Shown piece by piece: positions 9,010 through 18,555 of a DNA stretch of 64,000 nucleotides; the stretch's first letter is position 1, and each line of letters opens with the position of its first letter. The notes under the pieces were generated by a model. It saw nothing but the letters and a program-made list of their open reading frames with translations. It made no database searches and was not told the origin of the DNA. Both the position numbers and the translations under genes were made by a program. This DNA is from an uncultured bacterium (lineage in GTDB: Bacteria; Cyanobacteriota; Vampirovibrionia; Gastranaerophilales; Gastranaerophilaceae), in assembly GCA_902777855.1 (NCBI GenBank), contig CACYVN010000002.1:1-64000 (forward strand). Reading direction: 5' to 3'.

Positions 9010-10113
9010 ATGCCAAAAAGTGTTTATATTCACATACCGTTTTGTAAATCCAAATGCCACTACTGTTCATTTGTGTCATACCCGAAACTTGAATTAAAAA
9101 AAGACTATCTTAAAGTCCTGGAACAAGAAATAAACTCTGTTTATAAAGGTGAAATATTAAACACTCTGTATTTTGGCGGAGGAACACCTTCGCTTTTAAA
9201 TCCGGAAGAATTTAATAATATTATAAAGCATTTTAATATAACAAATTCAACAGAAATTACCGCAGAAATAAATCCTGATGATATTAATTCACAAGGTCTT
9301 GGTTTTAGCTATTTGCGTAATCTCTATGATATTGGAGTAAACCGTATCAGTCTCGGAGCACAAAGTTTTGATGATGAAATTTTAAAATGCATAAACCGCA
9401 GACATAATTCAAAACAAATTTTTGAGGCGGTTAAAAACGCTCAAAATGCCGGTTTTAATAATATCAGCCTTGATTTTATTTACGGACTGCCAAATCAAAG
9501 CGAAGAAATGTTTTTAAATGATTTACAAACTGCAGTAAAACTTGGAATTACACACATTTCACTCTATGGATTATCCATAGAAGAAAACTGTTATTTTTAC
9601 AAAAACCGACCTCAAAATATTGCAGATGATGATACTCAGGCAAATATGTATCTCGGTGCAATTAAGATTTTAAATTCTTTGGATTTTAAACACTACGAAA
9701 TAAGTAATTTCGCACAAGAAGGTTACGAATCAAAACACAATCTGAATTATTGGGACAACGAAGAATATTACGGTTTTGGAGTATCGGCACATGGATATCT
9801 AAATGGTATTCGTTACGGGAATAAAATTACCATTGAAGATTATATTAAAAATCCTACAGAACACAGTGAAGAACGTATTGAATCCGAAAAAGACAAACTT
9901 GAAGAAGAAATTTTCTTAGGATTCCGCAAAACAAGCGGGATAAATATTAAACAGATAAATTCAAAATACGGAATTGATTTTGAAAAAAAATATTTAAAAA
10001 TTTTAAAAAAATATGAGGGATTAAAATTAATCCAAAAAACACAAAACGGATACAGCTTAACAAAAAACGGAATTTTAGTCAGTAATACAATCCTTGCTGA
10101 ATTTCTTGAATAA
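9010..10113 (+). CDS. hemW: Radical SAM protein HemW (heme chaperone, coproporphyrinogen III oxidase-like)
   Basis: A 367-aa radical SAM enzyme. The N-terminus has IHIPFCKSKCHYCSF, the CxxxCxxC cluster motif with the extra aromatic-Cys spacing typical of HemW/HemN, then YFGGGTPSLL (SAM-binding GGE-like), LGAQSFDD and the HemW C-terminal region with NLNYW and YYGFGVSAHGY. HemW delivers heme to respiratory enzymes rather than oxidising coproporphyrinogen (family knowledge). Length and start match the family. No SD; the start codon is predicted to be +1 of the mRNA. Confidence 0.87.
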   Translation: MPKSVYIHIPFCKSKCHYCSFVSYPKLELKKDYLKVLEQEINSVYKGEILNTLYFGGGTPSLLNPEEFNNIIKHFNITNSTEITAEINPDDINSQGLGFSYLRNLYDIGVNRISLGAQSFDDEILKCINRRHNSKQIFEAVKNAQNAGFNNISLDFIYGLPNQSEEMFLNDLQTAVKLGITHISLYGLSIEENCYFYKNRPQNIADDDTQANMYLGAIKILNSLDFKHYEISNFAQEGYESKHNLNYWDNEEYYGFGVSAHGYLNGIRYGNKITIEDYIKNPTEHSEERIESEKDKLEEEIFLGFRKTSGINIKQINSKYGIDFEKKYLKILKKYEGLKLIQKTQNGYSLTKNGILVSNTILAEFLE

Positions 10114-10125
10114 ATTACACTGATA

Positions 10126-10155
10126 AAAACCTCTCCCGAAATTTGGAGAGGTTTT
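10126..10155. terminator. Bidirectional intrinsic terminator
   Basis: An 11-bp stem, AAAACCTCTCC / GGAGAGGTTTT, with loop CGAAATTT, between convergent hemW and rpoD. Confidence 0.9.
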
Positions 10156-10159
10156 CAAA

Positions 10160-11251
10160 TTATTCAACATATTCTTCTAATTTTTTCTTTCTGTTCGGAT
10201 GGCGAAGTTTGCGAAGTGCTTTTGCTTCAATTTGTCTGATACGTTCTCTTGTAACACCAAACAACTGACCGACTTCTTCCAGTGTTCTTTGTCTGCCGTC
10301 ATCCATCCCGAAACGTAATCTCAATACATCACGTTCTCTTGCTGATAATGTACAAAGAACCTCTGCTAAATCTTCTTTAAGAAGTTCTGATGCAACCATT
10401 TTTACCGGAGCATCTGCTTCTCTGTCCTCAATAAAATCGCCCAAACGAGAATCTTCTTCTTTACCTATAGGTGTTTCCAATGATAAAGGCTCTTGCGCAA
10501 TTTTAATGATTTCACGAAGTTTTGAAATAGAAACATTCATTTCTGCTGCAAGTTCATCTTCGGTCGGTTTTCTCGAAAGCTCCTGAGCAAGTTTTCTTGT
10601 AACCTTTTTCAATTTATTAATAGTTTCGACCATGTGAACCGGAATTCTTATTGTTCTTGCCTGATCAGCAATTGCACGGGTAATAGCTTGTCTAATCCAC
10701 CACGTTGCATAAGTTGAAAATTTGAAACCTCTTTCATGATCAAATTTTTCAGCAGCACGAATTAATCCTAAGTTACCTTCCTGAATAAGGTCTAAGAACA
10801 GCATTCCACGACCGATATATTTTTTAGCTATACTGACAACAAGTCTTAAATTAGCCTGAACGAGTTTCCTTTTTGCAATAGCTCCCTGTGTTCCGCCTTC
10901 TAAAATTTGTCTTGCGAGTGCAATTTCATCATTTGCGGATAACAATTTGATTCGTCCGATTTCACGCAAATACAAGCGAACAGGATCATCGATTGCTACA
11001 CTTTTTGGAACTTCCAAATCACGGGGATCAGGTTCATCCGATGAATGCATCATATAAATATCATCTGAAGATACTTTATCGCCCATCTTTGAAGTAACAA
11101 TATCTTCAATATTATCAGTTGAAATATCAACATTCATATAATTAATAGCATCACTATCAAGCGAATCCTCTTCGCCTAAACCTCTTAAATCTAATGTATC
11201 TTCTTCTTCAATGCTAACAACTGAAGAACTGCCTTGTCTTTTTCTTGTCAT
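10160..11251 (-). CDS. rpoD: Primary sigma factor, RpoD/SigA
   Basis: A 363-aa housekeeping sigma-70. After an acidic N-terminal region (1-75) come region 1.2 ([13 protein letters not shown]), region 2 ([46 protein letters not shown]), region 3 and region 4 ([31 protein letters not shown]). It lacks the long non-conserved insert, like SigA of cyanobacteria and Firmicutes. It directly follows dnaG: the dnaG stop and the rpoD ATG abut with no gap, and GGAGA at the end of dnaG serves as SD. It would read the TGnTATAAT promoters seen here. Confidence 0.97.
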   Translation of the reverse strand: MTRKRQGSSSVVSIEEEDTLDLRGLGEEDSLDSDAINYMNVDISTDNIEDIVTSKMGDKVSSDDIYMMHSSDEPDPRDLEVPKSVAIDDPVRLYLREIGRIKLLSANDEIALARQILEGGTQGAIAKRKLVQANLRLVVSIAKKYIGRGMLFLDLIQEGNLGLIRAAEKFDHERGFKFSTYATWWIRQAITRAIADQARTIRIPVHMVETINKLKKVTRKLAQELSRKPTEDELAAEMNVSISKLREIIKIAQEPLSLETPIGKEEDSRLGDFIEDREADAPVKMVASELLKEDLAEVLCTLSARERDVLRLRFGMDDGRQRTLEEVGQLFGVTRERIRQIEAKALRKLRHPNRKKKLEEYVE

Positions 11252-13144
11252 CTAATTCATCTCCGATTTTTGTCTTTTTTTCTTAATCTTGTCTCTTAAT
11301 TGAATTTGAATTTTAAGAGCTTCGGGATCGTCATCGTCAATCCCTTTGTACATTTTTTTTATGTGTTCAACTTCCTCGACATGCTTACACTGATTGATTT
11401 TAGCAATAGTTTCATTTATGGCGTTTCTGAATTCCTCTTTCTCAAGGCCTTTATAGGCTTGGGCATGCTCAATTAGTTCGGGTAAAACAGCCTGAGCATC
11501 AGGGTTTTCAACAAATTCAGTATATAAGTGTTCGATTAATTCTTTCACATTATTTACGGTACATATCAATTTGTCAATTGTAGATTTTACAATTATTAAT
11601 ATTTCATCATCGAATGTAACGTCTGACATCATTTCACTTAGTTCCGGTAAAGAAAAATGATTGCCGGGTACTAAAAAAACGCTCAATAAAAATTTTTGCG
11701 CTTTTTGCGATACAGAATTACTTTTTGTTACATTCTTAACAATTCGTTCAACCTGAGGAATATTAGCATTGTCAAATGAACGTAATTCAGATTTTATTAC
11801 CGATGACTCAATCCCAAGAGCCTGAGCCACCATTTCAACATATTCAGAGCGGATTACTCTGTTTTGGATTTCCGCCAAAACAGGAATTAAAGTACTAATA
11901 AACTGTGCTTTTTCCTGCGGGGTTTTGTAATTATCTTTTTGTTTTAAAATACTGTTAATCTGAAAATCAATGTACAATGGTGCTTTTTCCATATACATTT
12001 TGTAAGCATCAGCACCGACCGAGCGTACAAATTCATCAGGATCTTTACCCTCAGGAGGTGCAACAACTCTTATTTCACAGGCATAACGCTCAGCACTTGA
12101 ACTTATCGGCATGTAACTTTCATCAAATTGTTTTATGTTGCCCAAACCCGCAAAAACTTCTTTGATAACCGAAGCTCCTTTGACAGTTGCCTTTTGACCT
12201 GCGCTGTCGGTATCAAATGACAGATAAATCCGTCTTGATTTTGTATATCGTGATAAAAGCCGCACATGGTCGGGAGTTAGTGCTGTTCCGCACGATGCAA
12301 CGCAGTTTTCTATACCGTGCGCCTGAGAGGATATCACATCAAAATAGCCTTCCATCAAAACCACAGCATCTTCGGATTTAATTGCATCTTTTGCGGTATC
12401 TAAACCGTATAAAATTTTACTTTTGTTGTAAATAAGAGAATCGGATGAATTTATGTATTTCGGAGTTTGTCCGCTTTCTAATGCTCTTGCACCAAAACCG
12501 ACATATTCACCGTTTTCATTACGAATAGGAATAATCAAACGTCCGCGGAATCTGTCTATATACCCACCTCTTTCGCTTTTTAATATTAGTCCGGCTTTTT
12601 CTAAAACATCATTAGAAAAATCTTTTCTTAGTTCATCATACAAGGTTGAATAATTCTTAGGCGCAATCCCAAGGTGAAATTTTTTGATAACATCAGAGCC
12701 TATACCCCTTTTTGACAGATAATCAAGCGCCATCTGCGCATTATCAGTTTTATTTCTCAGCAAAAAATCATGATAAATTTCAGCTGCAATCGATGTTGCA
12801 TTAAGCATTTGCTCTTTTAATTCTCTTGTTGAACCCCCTGATTTATGAGATTTTGGAATTTCCAGCCCGAATTTTTCGGCTAAATCTTCAATAACTTCAC
12901 GAAACTCCTGATTTTTTGTTTTCATGATGAATTTTATTGCATCTCCACCCTCACCGCAGCTGAAACATTTATAAATTCCCATTGACGGAGTAACGCAAAA
13001 TGACGGATTTTTGTCCTTATGAAACGGGCATAAACCCCAGTAAGAATTGCCTCGCTTTTTGAGTACAACCTGTTGAGATACAACATCTACAATATCAAGA
13101 CGGCTTTTTATATCATGTATTAATTCATCCCACGTTCCAGACAT
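11252..13144 (-). CDS. dnaG: DNA primase
   Basis: A 630-aa replicative primase. The CHC2 zinc finger is at the N-terminus (CPFHKDKNPSF with CFSCGEGGD), then the catalytic core with GFGARAL, the TOPRIM domain (VLMEGYFDVI; SFDTDSAGQKA) and a C-terminal DnaB-binding region. Translation is coupled to the abutting rpoD, a conserved macromolecular-synthesis arrangement, here without rpsU. The ATG is 6 nt downstream of TGcTAAAAT and lacks an SD, so it is predicted leaderless. Confidence 0.96.
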   Translation of the reverse strand: MSGTWDELIHDIKSRLDIVDVVSQQVVLKKRGNSYWGLCPFHKDKNPSFCVTPSMGIYKCFSCGEGGDAIKFIMKTKNQEFREVIEDLAEKFGLEIPKSHKSGGSTRELKEQMLNATSIAAEIYHDFLLRNKTDNAQMALDYLSKRGIGSDVIKKFHLGIAPKNYSTLYDELRKDFSNDVLEKAGLILKSERGGYIDRFRGRLIIPIRNENGEYVGFGARALESGQTPKYINSSDSLIYNKSKILYGLDTAKDAIKSEDAVVLMEGYFDVISSQAHGIENCVASCGTALTPDHVRLLSRYTKSRRIYLSFDTDSAGQKATVKGASVIKEVFAGLGNIKQFDESYMPISSSAERYACEIRVVAPPEGKDPDEFVRSVGADAYKMYMEKAPLYIDFQINSILKQKDNYKTPQEKAQFISTLIPVLAEIQNRVIRSEYVEMVAQALGIESSVIKSELRSFDNANIPQVERIVKNVTKSNSVSQKAQKFLLSVFLVPGNHFSLPELSEMMSDVTFDDEILIIVKSTIDKLICTVNNVKELIEHLYTEFVENPDAQAVLPELIEHAQAYKGLEKEEFRNAINETIAKINQCKHVEEVEHIKKMYKGIDDDDPEALKIQIQLRDKIKKKRQKSEMN

Positions 13145-13150
13145 ACCAAA

Positions 13151-13159
13151 ATTTTAGCA
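13151..13159 (-). promoter_or_regulatory. Extended -10 promoter of dnaG-rpoD (leaderless)
   Basis: TGcTAAAAT on the minus strand, then TTTGGT and the dnaG ATG. A possible -35 TTACAA lies at 13174-13179 with a 17-bp spacer. Confidence 0.65.
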
Positions 13160-13233
13160 CCAATATAGAGTTTTTGTAAGAGTAGGAAAAATAATCGTAT
13201 AAAAGGTCGATAAGTCTTATATAACAAAATCAA

Positions 13234-13260
13234 AAAGCCGACTGAAATTCAATCGACTTA
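13234..13260 (-). terminator. Terminator of 137-aa protein gene
   Basis: Minus-strand hairpin AAGTCGATTG / CAGTCGGCTT followed by TTTTG. It is a near-copy of the hairpin at 13833-13860 that ends the paralogous gene. Confidence 0.75.
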
Positions 13261-13311
13261 AAAAAAGTGTGTGAGTAAATATATATTATAAGTTTTATAC
13301 AATCTCTGCTC

Positions 13312-13725
13312 TTAAGCGAACAAATCAGCAAACGGACCATTCGGATCTGCAATACGAGCAGCAACCGCACCGTCTTCAACTGATTTTAAACCCGGTAAAA
13401 CAATTTCGTTTAAACCGTTAGCAACACTTGCAACCTGCGCAGGCGTTACTTTATAATTAAACCCTAATCCTGCCAAAATAGCATTTGTTTCATTCGCAAT
13501 ATCACTTTCTGCGGGTGCAAATTTTGAAATTTTTACCCCATAGAGATTTTGCGCATTTTTGGTTAATAAATCTGTTTCATTTTCCAAACCCTTAAATGCT
13601 GATGCTTTTGTTTCAACTTCTTTTACTTCTTCTTTCTGACCTTCTTGCGCTTTTTTAGCTGCTTCCTGACCAATAAGTAAGTTGTAGTTGTTGTACTTTC
13701 CGAATTTGTTAAATTCAACTGCCAT
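13312..13725 (-). CDS. Small hypothetical protein, tandem paralog A (137 aa)
   Basis: No family recognised. The protein opens MAVEFNKFGKYNNYN, has a charged K/E/Q stretch, then GLENETDLLTKNAQN, LYGVKISKFAPAE and a C-terminus ending GPFADLFA. No signal peptide or membrane helix. It aligns with the next gene upstream (13892-14293) in the block GL..., (Y/L)xxLGVKxSxxAP and a Pro-Phe-containing end, so the two look like a tandem duplication. Good SD (AAGGAGACC) upstream. The NKFG opening is reminiscent of the N-terminal SFG-type motifs seen elsewhere in this window. Confidence 0.75.
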   Translation of the reverse strand: MAVEFNKFGKYNNYNLLIGQEAAKKAQEGQKEEVKEVETKASAFKGLENETDLLTKNAQNLYGVKISKFAPAESDIANETNAILAGLGFNYKVTPAQVASVANGLNEIVLPGLKSVEDGAVAARIADPNGPFADLFA

Positions 13726-13832
13726 AACTTGGTCTCCTTAAATTTTACTCACATGAGATTTATCGGCATGTTTTTAATTATCTTTAGATTTTTGTCATGG
13801 TATGTTAAGAAGTTGTTACATAATTAAATTGA

Positions 13833-13860
13833 AAAGCCGATTGAAATTTCAATCGGCTTT
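13833..13860 (-). terminator. Terminator of 133-aa protein gene
   Basis: A perfect 28-nt palindrome with arms AAAGCCGATTGAAA / TTTCAATCGGCTTT, downstream of the minus-strand gene at 13892. Its sequence matches the hairpin behind the paralog. Confidence 0.8.
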
Positions 13861-13891
13861 AAATATGTGAGAGAGAAGATTTTATTATGAT

Positions 13892-14293
13892 TTATGCTGA
13901 AAAGCAATCGAATGGACTATTTTGCAAATGTGAAACAACATCTGCTTTTGTTTCAGCGATACGTGTACAAAGATTGCTCAAATCACTTAACGCTGCAATT
14001 TCCTGTTTATTTAAAGGCCCAAAATTACCTTGCCATTTACCAAATTCAGGAGCTGCATTCATATAAGACTCAACTGAACCCTCAGGTGCTTTGGCAGAAA
14101 ATTTTACGCCTAAAGCTGCATAAGGACTTATTTCATCTAAATTTTCTCTTTTAATTGTATCCAAACCTGTTAACTTAATCGGAGCAGCTGCATTTGTTTG
14201 TTCTGTCTTTGCACTTTGTAAATTCGGCTTACTCCAAAAATTTGGTAACTGAAATTTGTTTCCGTTTCCGCTTACGCCATTTGTTCCGCCCAT
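13892..14293 (-). CDS. Small hypothetical protein, tandem paralog B (133 aa)
   Basis: No family recognised. A Gly/Asn-rich start (MGGTNGVSGNGNKF) is followed by LTGLDTIKRENLDE, YAALGVKFSAKAPEG, APEFGKWQGNFGPL and an end SPFDCFSA. Two Cys near the C-terminus. It shares blocks with the downstream 137-aa protein and has the same kind of terminator. Each gene has its own terminator, so they are probably separate transcripts. AAGGAGATTG lies just before the ATG. Function unknown. Confidence 0.75.
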   Translation of the reverse strand: MGGTNGVSGNGNKFQLPNFWSKPNLQSAKTEQTNAAAPIKLTGLDTIKRENLDEISPYAALGVKFSAKAPEGSVESYMNAAPEFGKWQGNFGPLNKQEIAALSDLSNLCTRIAETKADVVSHLQNSPFDCFSA

Positions 14294-14451
14294 TTGTCAA
14301 TCTCCTTTTTGTACTCACATATTAGTGATATTTGTTTAATCGTTCATCCTATTGATAAAATTTATTTATCTCTCGTATTTATATAAAGTATTTTTTAAAG
14401 AGATAATTGCATGATTTGAACGAATTGTTAACAAATGTTAACAAAATGGGT

Positions 14452-16254
14452 TTATTCTTCTTCCAGACTCAGAATCGCCATGAATGCTTCTTGCGGAATT
14501 TCTACACTTCCGACGGATTTCATACGTTTTTTACCGCGCTTTTGTTTTTCCAAAAGCTTGCGTTTACGGGTAATGTCACCGCCATAACACTTTGCAAGTA
14601 CGTTTTTGCGCATCGCTTTAATATTTGTTCTTGCAATAATTCTTCCGCCGACTGCCGCCTGAATAGGCACTTCAAACAGTTGTTTCGGGATAATTTCTTT
14701 TAATTTGACCGTCAGTTTTTGACCGATATAGTATGCGCTGTCAGTGTGACAGATAACTGAAAGTGCGTCAACCACTTCGCCTGAAAGCATAATATCAAGT
14801 TTTACCAAATTAGAACGCTTGTAACCGCAAAATTCGTAATCCATGCTTGCATAACCCTTTGTGCGCGATTTTAACTGGTCATAAAAATCTGTAATAACTT
14901 CGCTTAACGGAATTTCGTAGGTCAAATCAACACGCACTTTGTCTAAATAAGTCATGTTTATAAAAATTCCTCTTTTTGATTGAGCCAAATCCATTAAAGT
15001 ACCGACATAATCATTCGGCGCAAGGATTTGAACCTTAACATAGGGTTCTTCAATAAAATCACGATACTGGGCATCAGGCAGATTTGACGGATTATCAATA
15101 TCCAAGACTTCACCGTTTGTTTTGTGGACTTTATAGACAACAGACGGCGCAGTGGTAATCAGCGACAAATCGTACTCACGTTCAAGCCGTTCCTGAATAA
15201 TTTCCATGTGAAGCATGCCCAAAAAACCGCAACGGAACCCAAATCCGAGTGCATTTGATGTTTCAGGCTCAAAAGTTATCGAACTGTCATTGAGTTTTAA
15301 TTTTTCCAAAGCCTCTTTTAAATCCGCATAATCTTCGTTATCAACGGGATAAAGCCCTGAAAATACCATCGGCAGAGCCTCTTTATAACCTGCTAACGGT
15401 TCTTTGGCGGGATTTTCGATAGTTGTTAATGTATCGCCGACAAAACGGGTTAATTCTTTTATTGAGCCTGCAAAATACCCTACATCACCGCATTTTAGCT
15501 GTTTAACTGGCACTCTTTGCGGATTTTGATAACCGAGTTCGACAATTTCACATTCTTTGCCTGTTGCCATAAATCTGACTTTGTCACCAACATTCATCAC
15601 ACCGTCAACAACTTTGAAATAGCAAACAGTTCCCAAATATTGGTCATATACACTGTCAAAAATCAGCGCACGCAAAGGTTTTTCGGTGTTATCTTCGGGT
15701 GCAGGCACATAATCAACTATCGCTTCCAATACTTCTTCAATTCCCTGTCCTGTCTTTGCACTGACAGGAATAGCAATAGATGTATCAAGCCCTAAAATTT
15801 CTTCAATTTCTTGTTTAACCTTATCAACATCTGCTGACGGCAGGTCGATTTTATTGATTACAGGTATAATTTCAAGATTTTGTTCTATCGCAAGATAAAC
15901 ATTGGCCAAAGTTTGCGCCTCAACTCCCTGAGTTGCATCAACAATAAGCAAAGCACCTTCGCAAGCGGCAAGCGAGCGGGAAACTTCATAGGAAAAATCA
16001 ACGTGTCCGGGGGTATCAATAAGGTTGAGTTCATACTCTTTGCCGTCATGCGCTTTATAGTTCATTCTTGCAGCATTGAGTTTAATGGTTATTCCGCGTT
16101 CACGCTCAATATCCATTGAATCCAACAACTGTTCCTGCATATCTCTTTGAGATACCGTGCCTGTTTTTTCCAGAAGTCTGTCGGCAAGTGTTGATTTTCC
16201 GTGGTCAATGTGTGCTATTATACAAAAATTTCTTACATTCTCTCGTAGTGCCAT
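14452..16254 (-). CDS. lepA: Elongation factor 4 (LepA), ribosome back-translocase GTPase
   Basis: A 600-aa translational GTPase of full family length. G1 [10 protein letters not shown]2 RGITIK, G3 DTPGHVDF, G4 NKIDLPSAD and G5 SAKTGQG are all present, then domains II, III and V and the LepA-specific C-terminal domain ending [20 protein letters not shown]. LepA acts on stalled or mis-translocated ribosomes. TATAAT ends 6 nt before the ATG and no SD is present, so a translation factor is itself predicted to be made from a leaderless mRNA. Confidence 0.97.
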   Translation of the reverse strand: MALRENVRNFCIIAHIDHGKSTLADRLLEKTGTVSQRDMQEQLLDSMDIERERGITIKLNAARMNYKAHDGKEYELNLIDTPGHVDFSYEVSRSLAACEGALLIVDATQGVEAQTLANVYLAIEQNLEIIPVINKIDLPSADVDKVKQEIEEILGLDTSIAIPVSAKTGQGIEEVLEAIVDYVPAPEDNTEKPLRALIFDSVYDQYLGTVCYFKVVDGVMNVGDKVRFMATGKECEIVELGYQNPQRVPVKQLKCGDVGYFAGSIKELTRFVGDTLTTIENPAKEPLAGYKEALPMVFSGLYPVDNEDYADLKEALEKLKLNDSSITFEPETSNALGFGFRCGFLGMLHMEIIQERLEREYDLSLITTAPSVVYKVHKTNGEVLDIDNPSNLPDAQYRDFIEEPYVKVQILAPNDYVGTLMDLAQSKRGIFINMTYLDKVRVDLTYEIPLSEVITDFYDQLKSRTKGYASMDYEFCGYKRSNLVKLDIMLSGEVVDALSVICHTDSAYYIGQKLTVKLKEIIPKQLFEVPIQAAVGGRIIARTNIKAMRKNVLAKCYGGDITRKRKLLEKQKRGKKRMKSVGSVEIPQEAFMAILSLEEE

Positions 16255-16260
16255 ATTCTG

Positions 16261-16288
16261 ATTATATATGAAAAACAGTCTAAAACAA
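16261..16288 (-). promoter_or_regulatory. Promoter of lepA (leaderless)
   Basis: TTGTTT (16283-16288), 16-bp spacer, TATAAT (16261-16266), then CAGAAT and ATG at 16254. Confidence 0.65.
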
Positions 16289-16359
16289 TATTGTTCTTGA
16301 TTAGTGAATATTTTTAGAATATTATTGAATTGCGAAATATTAATAGAAAAGAGGGAAAT

Positions 16360-17625
16360 ATGCTCGATATTAAATTGATTAGGGAAAACCCCGAAAAAAT
16401 AAATGAACTTCTTAAAAGAAGAAATCCTCAGTGGTCAATAGATGAAGTATTACAAATTGACGAAGAAAGAAGAAAAATTCAGACTCAGGCTGATGAACTG
16501 CGTGCAAAACGCAAAAACGAATCCCAAAAAATCGGCATGATGAAGAAAAATGGCGAAAATACAGATGCCATTCAGGAAGAAGTCAGAGAATTGGGTGACG
16601 AAATAAAAGAACTTGAAGAAAAACAAAACGAACTTGATTCAAAACAGAGAAATGTTCTTTTACATATTCCGAATATTCCAGATGAAACGACTCCTGTCGG
16701 CGAATCGGAAGATGATAATGTTGTAGTTCACACTTGGGGCGAGCCAACAAAATTTAATTTTGAGCCAAAAGCACACTGGGATTTGTGTGAAGAAAAAGGA
16801 CTTGTAGATTTTGAAAGAGGGGTAAAACTTTCGCAGTCAAGATTTACATTGTATAAAGGCAAAGGTGCAAGGTTAGAACGTGCAATTATAAACTTTTTCC
16901 TTGACCAGCACACCGAAAACGAAGGCTATGAAGAAATTTTACCTCCGTTTATGGCTAACGGTGCAACAATGACGGGAACAGGACAGCTCCCGAAATTTAA
17001 AGAAGATATGTACAAATGCGAAGAAGAAGATTTGTACCTCATCCCGACGGCAGAAGTGCCTGTTACAAATATCTATTCCGGCGAAATTTTATCGGAAGAT
17101 GATTTGCCGAAATACATGACGGCTTATACTCCATGCTTCAGACGTGAAGCTGGTTCTGCGGGTAAAGACACAAGAGGTTTAATCAGAGTTCATCAGTTCA
17201 ATAAAGTTGAAATGGTAAAATACACAACTCCTGAAAATTCTCCTATGGAGCATGAAAAATTAACTCAAGATGGTGAAAGAATGCTACAGCTTCTTGGTTT
17301 ACCATATCGACGTGTTGCCCTTTGCACCGCTGATATAGGTTTTAGCGCAAACAAATGCTGGGATTTAGAGGTTTGGTTACCGTCTTATAATACATATAAA
17401 GAAATTTCGAGTTGCTCAAATTACGGCGATTATCAGGCTCGCAGAGCAAATATCCGCTACAAAGAGAAAGCAACGGGGAAAACAAGATTTATTCATACAA
17501 TAAACGGCTCAGGTCTGGCTGTAGGAAGAACATTTGCGGCGATAGTCGAGAACTTCCAGCAAGCGGACGGAACAATTATTATTCCGGAAGTCCTGAGAAA
17601 ATATACAGGATTTGATAAAATATAA
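16360..17625 (+). CDS. serS: Seryl-tRNA synthetase
   Basis: A 421-aa class II aminoacyl-tRNA synthetase. The N-terminal long coiled-coil arm (about residues 30-105) binds the tRNA-Ser variable arm; motif 2 ([22 protein letters not shown]) and motif 3 ([16 protein letters not shown]) form the catalytic core. ATG at 16360 follows GAGGG directly and matches the family N-terminus [12 protein letters not shown]; the in-frame TTG at 16330 is rejected. A terminator follows. Confidence 0.96.
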   Translation: MLDIKLIRENPEKINELLKRRNPQWSIDEVLQIDEERRKIQTQADELRAKRKNESQKIGMMKKNGENTDAIQEEVRELGDEIKELEEKQNELDSKQRNVLLHIPNIPDETTPVGESEDDNVVVHTWGEPTKFNFEPKAHWDLCEEKGLVDFERGVKLSQSRFTLYKGKGARLERAIINFFLDQHTENEGYEEILPPFMANGATMTGTGQLPKFKEDMYKCEEEDLYLIPTAEVPVTNIYSGEILSEDDLPKYMTAYTPCFRREAGSAGKDTRGLIRVHQFNKVEMVKYTTPENSPMEHEKLTQDGERMLQLLGLPYRRVALCTADIGFSANKCWDLEVWLPSYNTYKEISSCSNYGDYQARRANIRYKEKATGKTRFIHTINGSGLAVGRTFAAIVENFQQADGTIIIPEVLRKYTGFDKI

Positions 17626-17629
17626 AAAT

Positions 17630-17660
17630 AAAAAGGATGTCTTATTAAAACATCCTTTTT
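17630..17660. terminator. Terminator of serS
   Basis: AAAAAGGATGT / ACATCCTTTTT stem with loop CTTATTAAA. It also faces the minus-strand gene ending at 17688. Confidence 0.85.
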
Positions 17661-17687
17661 TAATATATTAATTTATGGAAAATTATT

Positions 17688-18026
17688 TTATATTCTGTTT
17701 AACAATCTGTCTAATTCTTCCTGCTCTTTGCGAAGGCTGTTTGCACGGTTTTCTGCACCAGAAAGAACTCTTTTTGCACTACGCCAAAAACCTTCGGTAA
17801 AAGTATCATTTTCAACTTCTGCACGAATGACCTTTTGACCGTTTTTATCCACAATAGAAAGATAGATATCAACCGGATTTCTTTCTTGCAGTTTTGTCAT
17901 AATACCGACTTTGTCATTAATTGATTGACTGTAATTACGGTGAATAAAACTTCTTACTGTGTCATAATCCGGCCTGTACTTGATTGCCATTCCAAAAGAC
18001 TGATTGCTAATTTTGTTAACTTCCAT
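17688..18026 (-). CDS. Small QSFG-motif protein (112 aa)
   Basis: No known family. N-terminus MEVNKISNQSFGMAIK carries the Asn-Gln-Ser-Phe-Gly motif at residues 8-12. The middle has PVDIYLSIVDKNGQKV and the C-terminal 40 residues form a charged amphipathic helix. It is paralogous to the upstream neighbour: both have NQSF, a V-D-(I/V)-Y-L strand at the same distance and a helical tail. SD AAGGAAG before the ATG. Probably cotranscribed with the neighbour (30 nt apart). Soluble; function unknown. Confidence 0.75.
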   Translation of the reverse strand: MEVNKISNQSFGMAIKYRPDYDTVRSFIHRNYSQSINDKVGIMTKLQERNPVDIYLSIVDKNGQKVIRAEVENDTFTEGFWRSAKRVLSGAENRANSLRKEQEELDRLLNRI

Positions 18027-18056
18027 AATTTCTTCCTTTATTAAATATTACTAAAT

Positions 18057-18425
18057 TTACTGTTTTAATCTGCCTATAATTTCATCTACATTAACTTCCG
18101 GCATTTGTTTAATTTTTTCCGCTATATTATCTGCCTTTTTTGCTAATTTGTCAATAAATTTGGTAAAAGGTTCAAAAAAGGGTAACTGATAATAATCTTT
18201 ATCTTTAAAGTTGCTGTTATTGGGCACTATTCTTCCCATGAGCTTATCACTGTCATTTCTGCCAAATAAATATACATCGACAGAATTGTTTTCCTGAGAT
18301 TTTGCAATTTTATCAAACTCAACCCAATCAGCGGGTTTTAACGCTTTTCTTAACGCATCTTCCGCACCGCTCATCAATTTTATACCAGCAAATGATTGGT
18401 TATCTGTATTCATATTAATTTGCAT
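18057..18425 (-). CDS. Small QSFA-motif protein (122 aa)
   Basis: N-terminus MQINMNTDNQSFAGIK has the motif at residues 9-14. SVDVYLFGRND aligns with the downstream paralog, and the C-terminus is a Lys/Asp-rich helical tail. Start taken at 18425, where GAGGT stands 7 nt upstream, rather than the ATG at 18446 that lies before this SD. No signal peptide or catalytic motif. Together with 17688-18026 it forms a two-gene unit of the same protein family. Confidence 0.75.
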   Translation of the reverse strand: MQINMNTDNQSFAGIKLMSGAEDALRKALKPADWVEFDKIAKSQENNSVDVYLFGRNDSDKLMGRIVPNNSNFKDKDYYQLPFFEPFTKFIDKLAKKADNIAEKIKQMPEVNVDEIIGRLKQ

Positions 18426-18522
18426 GAAAATACCTCTTTTTAGCATGAAAGCACCTAAAAAAGTTTTTTGCTATTAATATTGTATTTTTATTAACTTTTT
18501 TTAACATTTAATATAAATATTT

Positions 18523-18551
18523 AAAAACCACAGGTCTTACCTGTGGTTTTT
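18523..18551 (-). terminator. Terminator of the giant coiled-coil gene
   Basis: A 13-bp stem, AAAAACCACAGGT / ACCTGTGGTTTTT, with a 3-nt loop. Confidence 0.9.
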
Positions 18552-18555
18552 AAAT

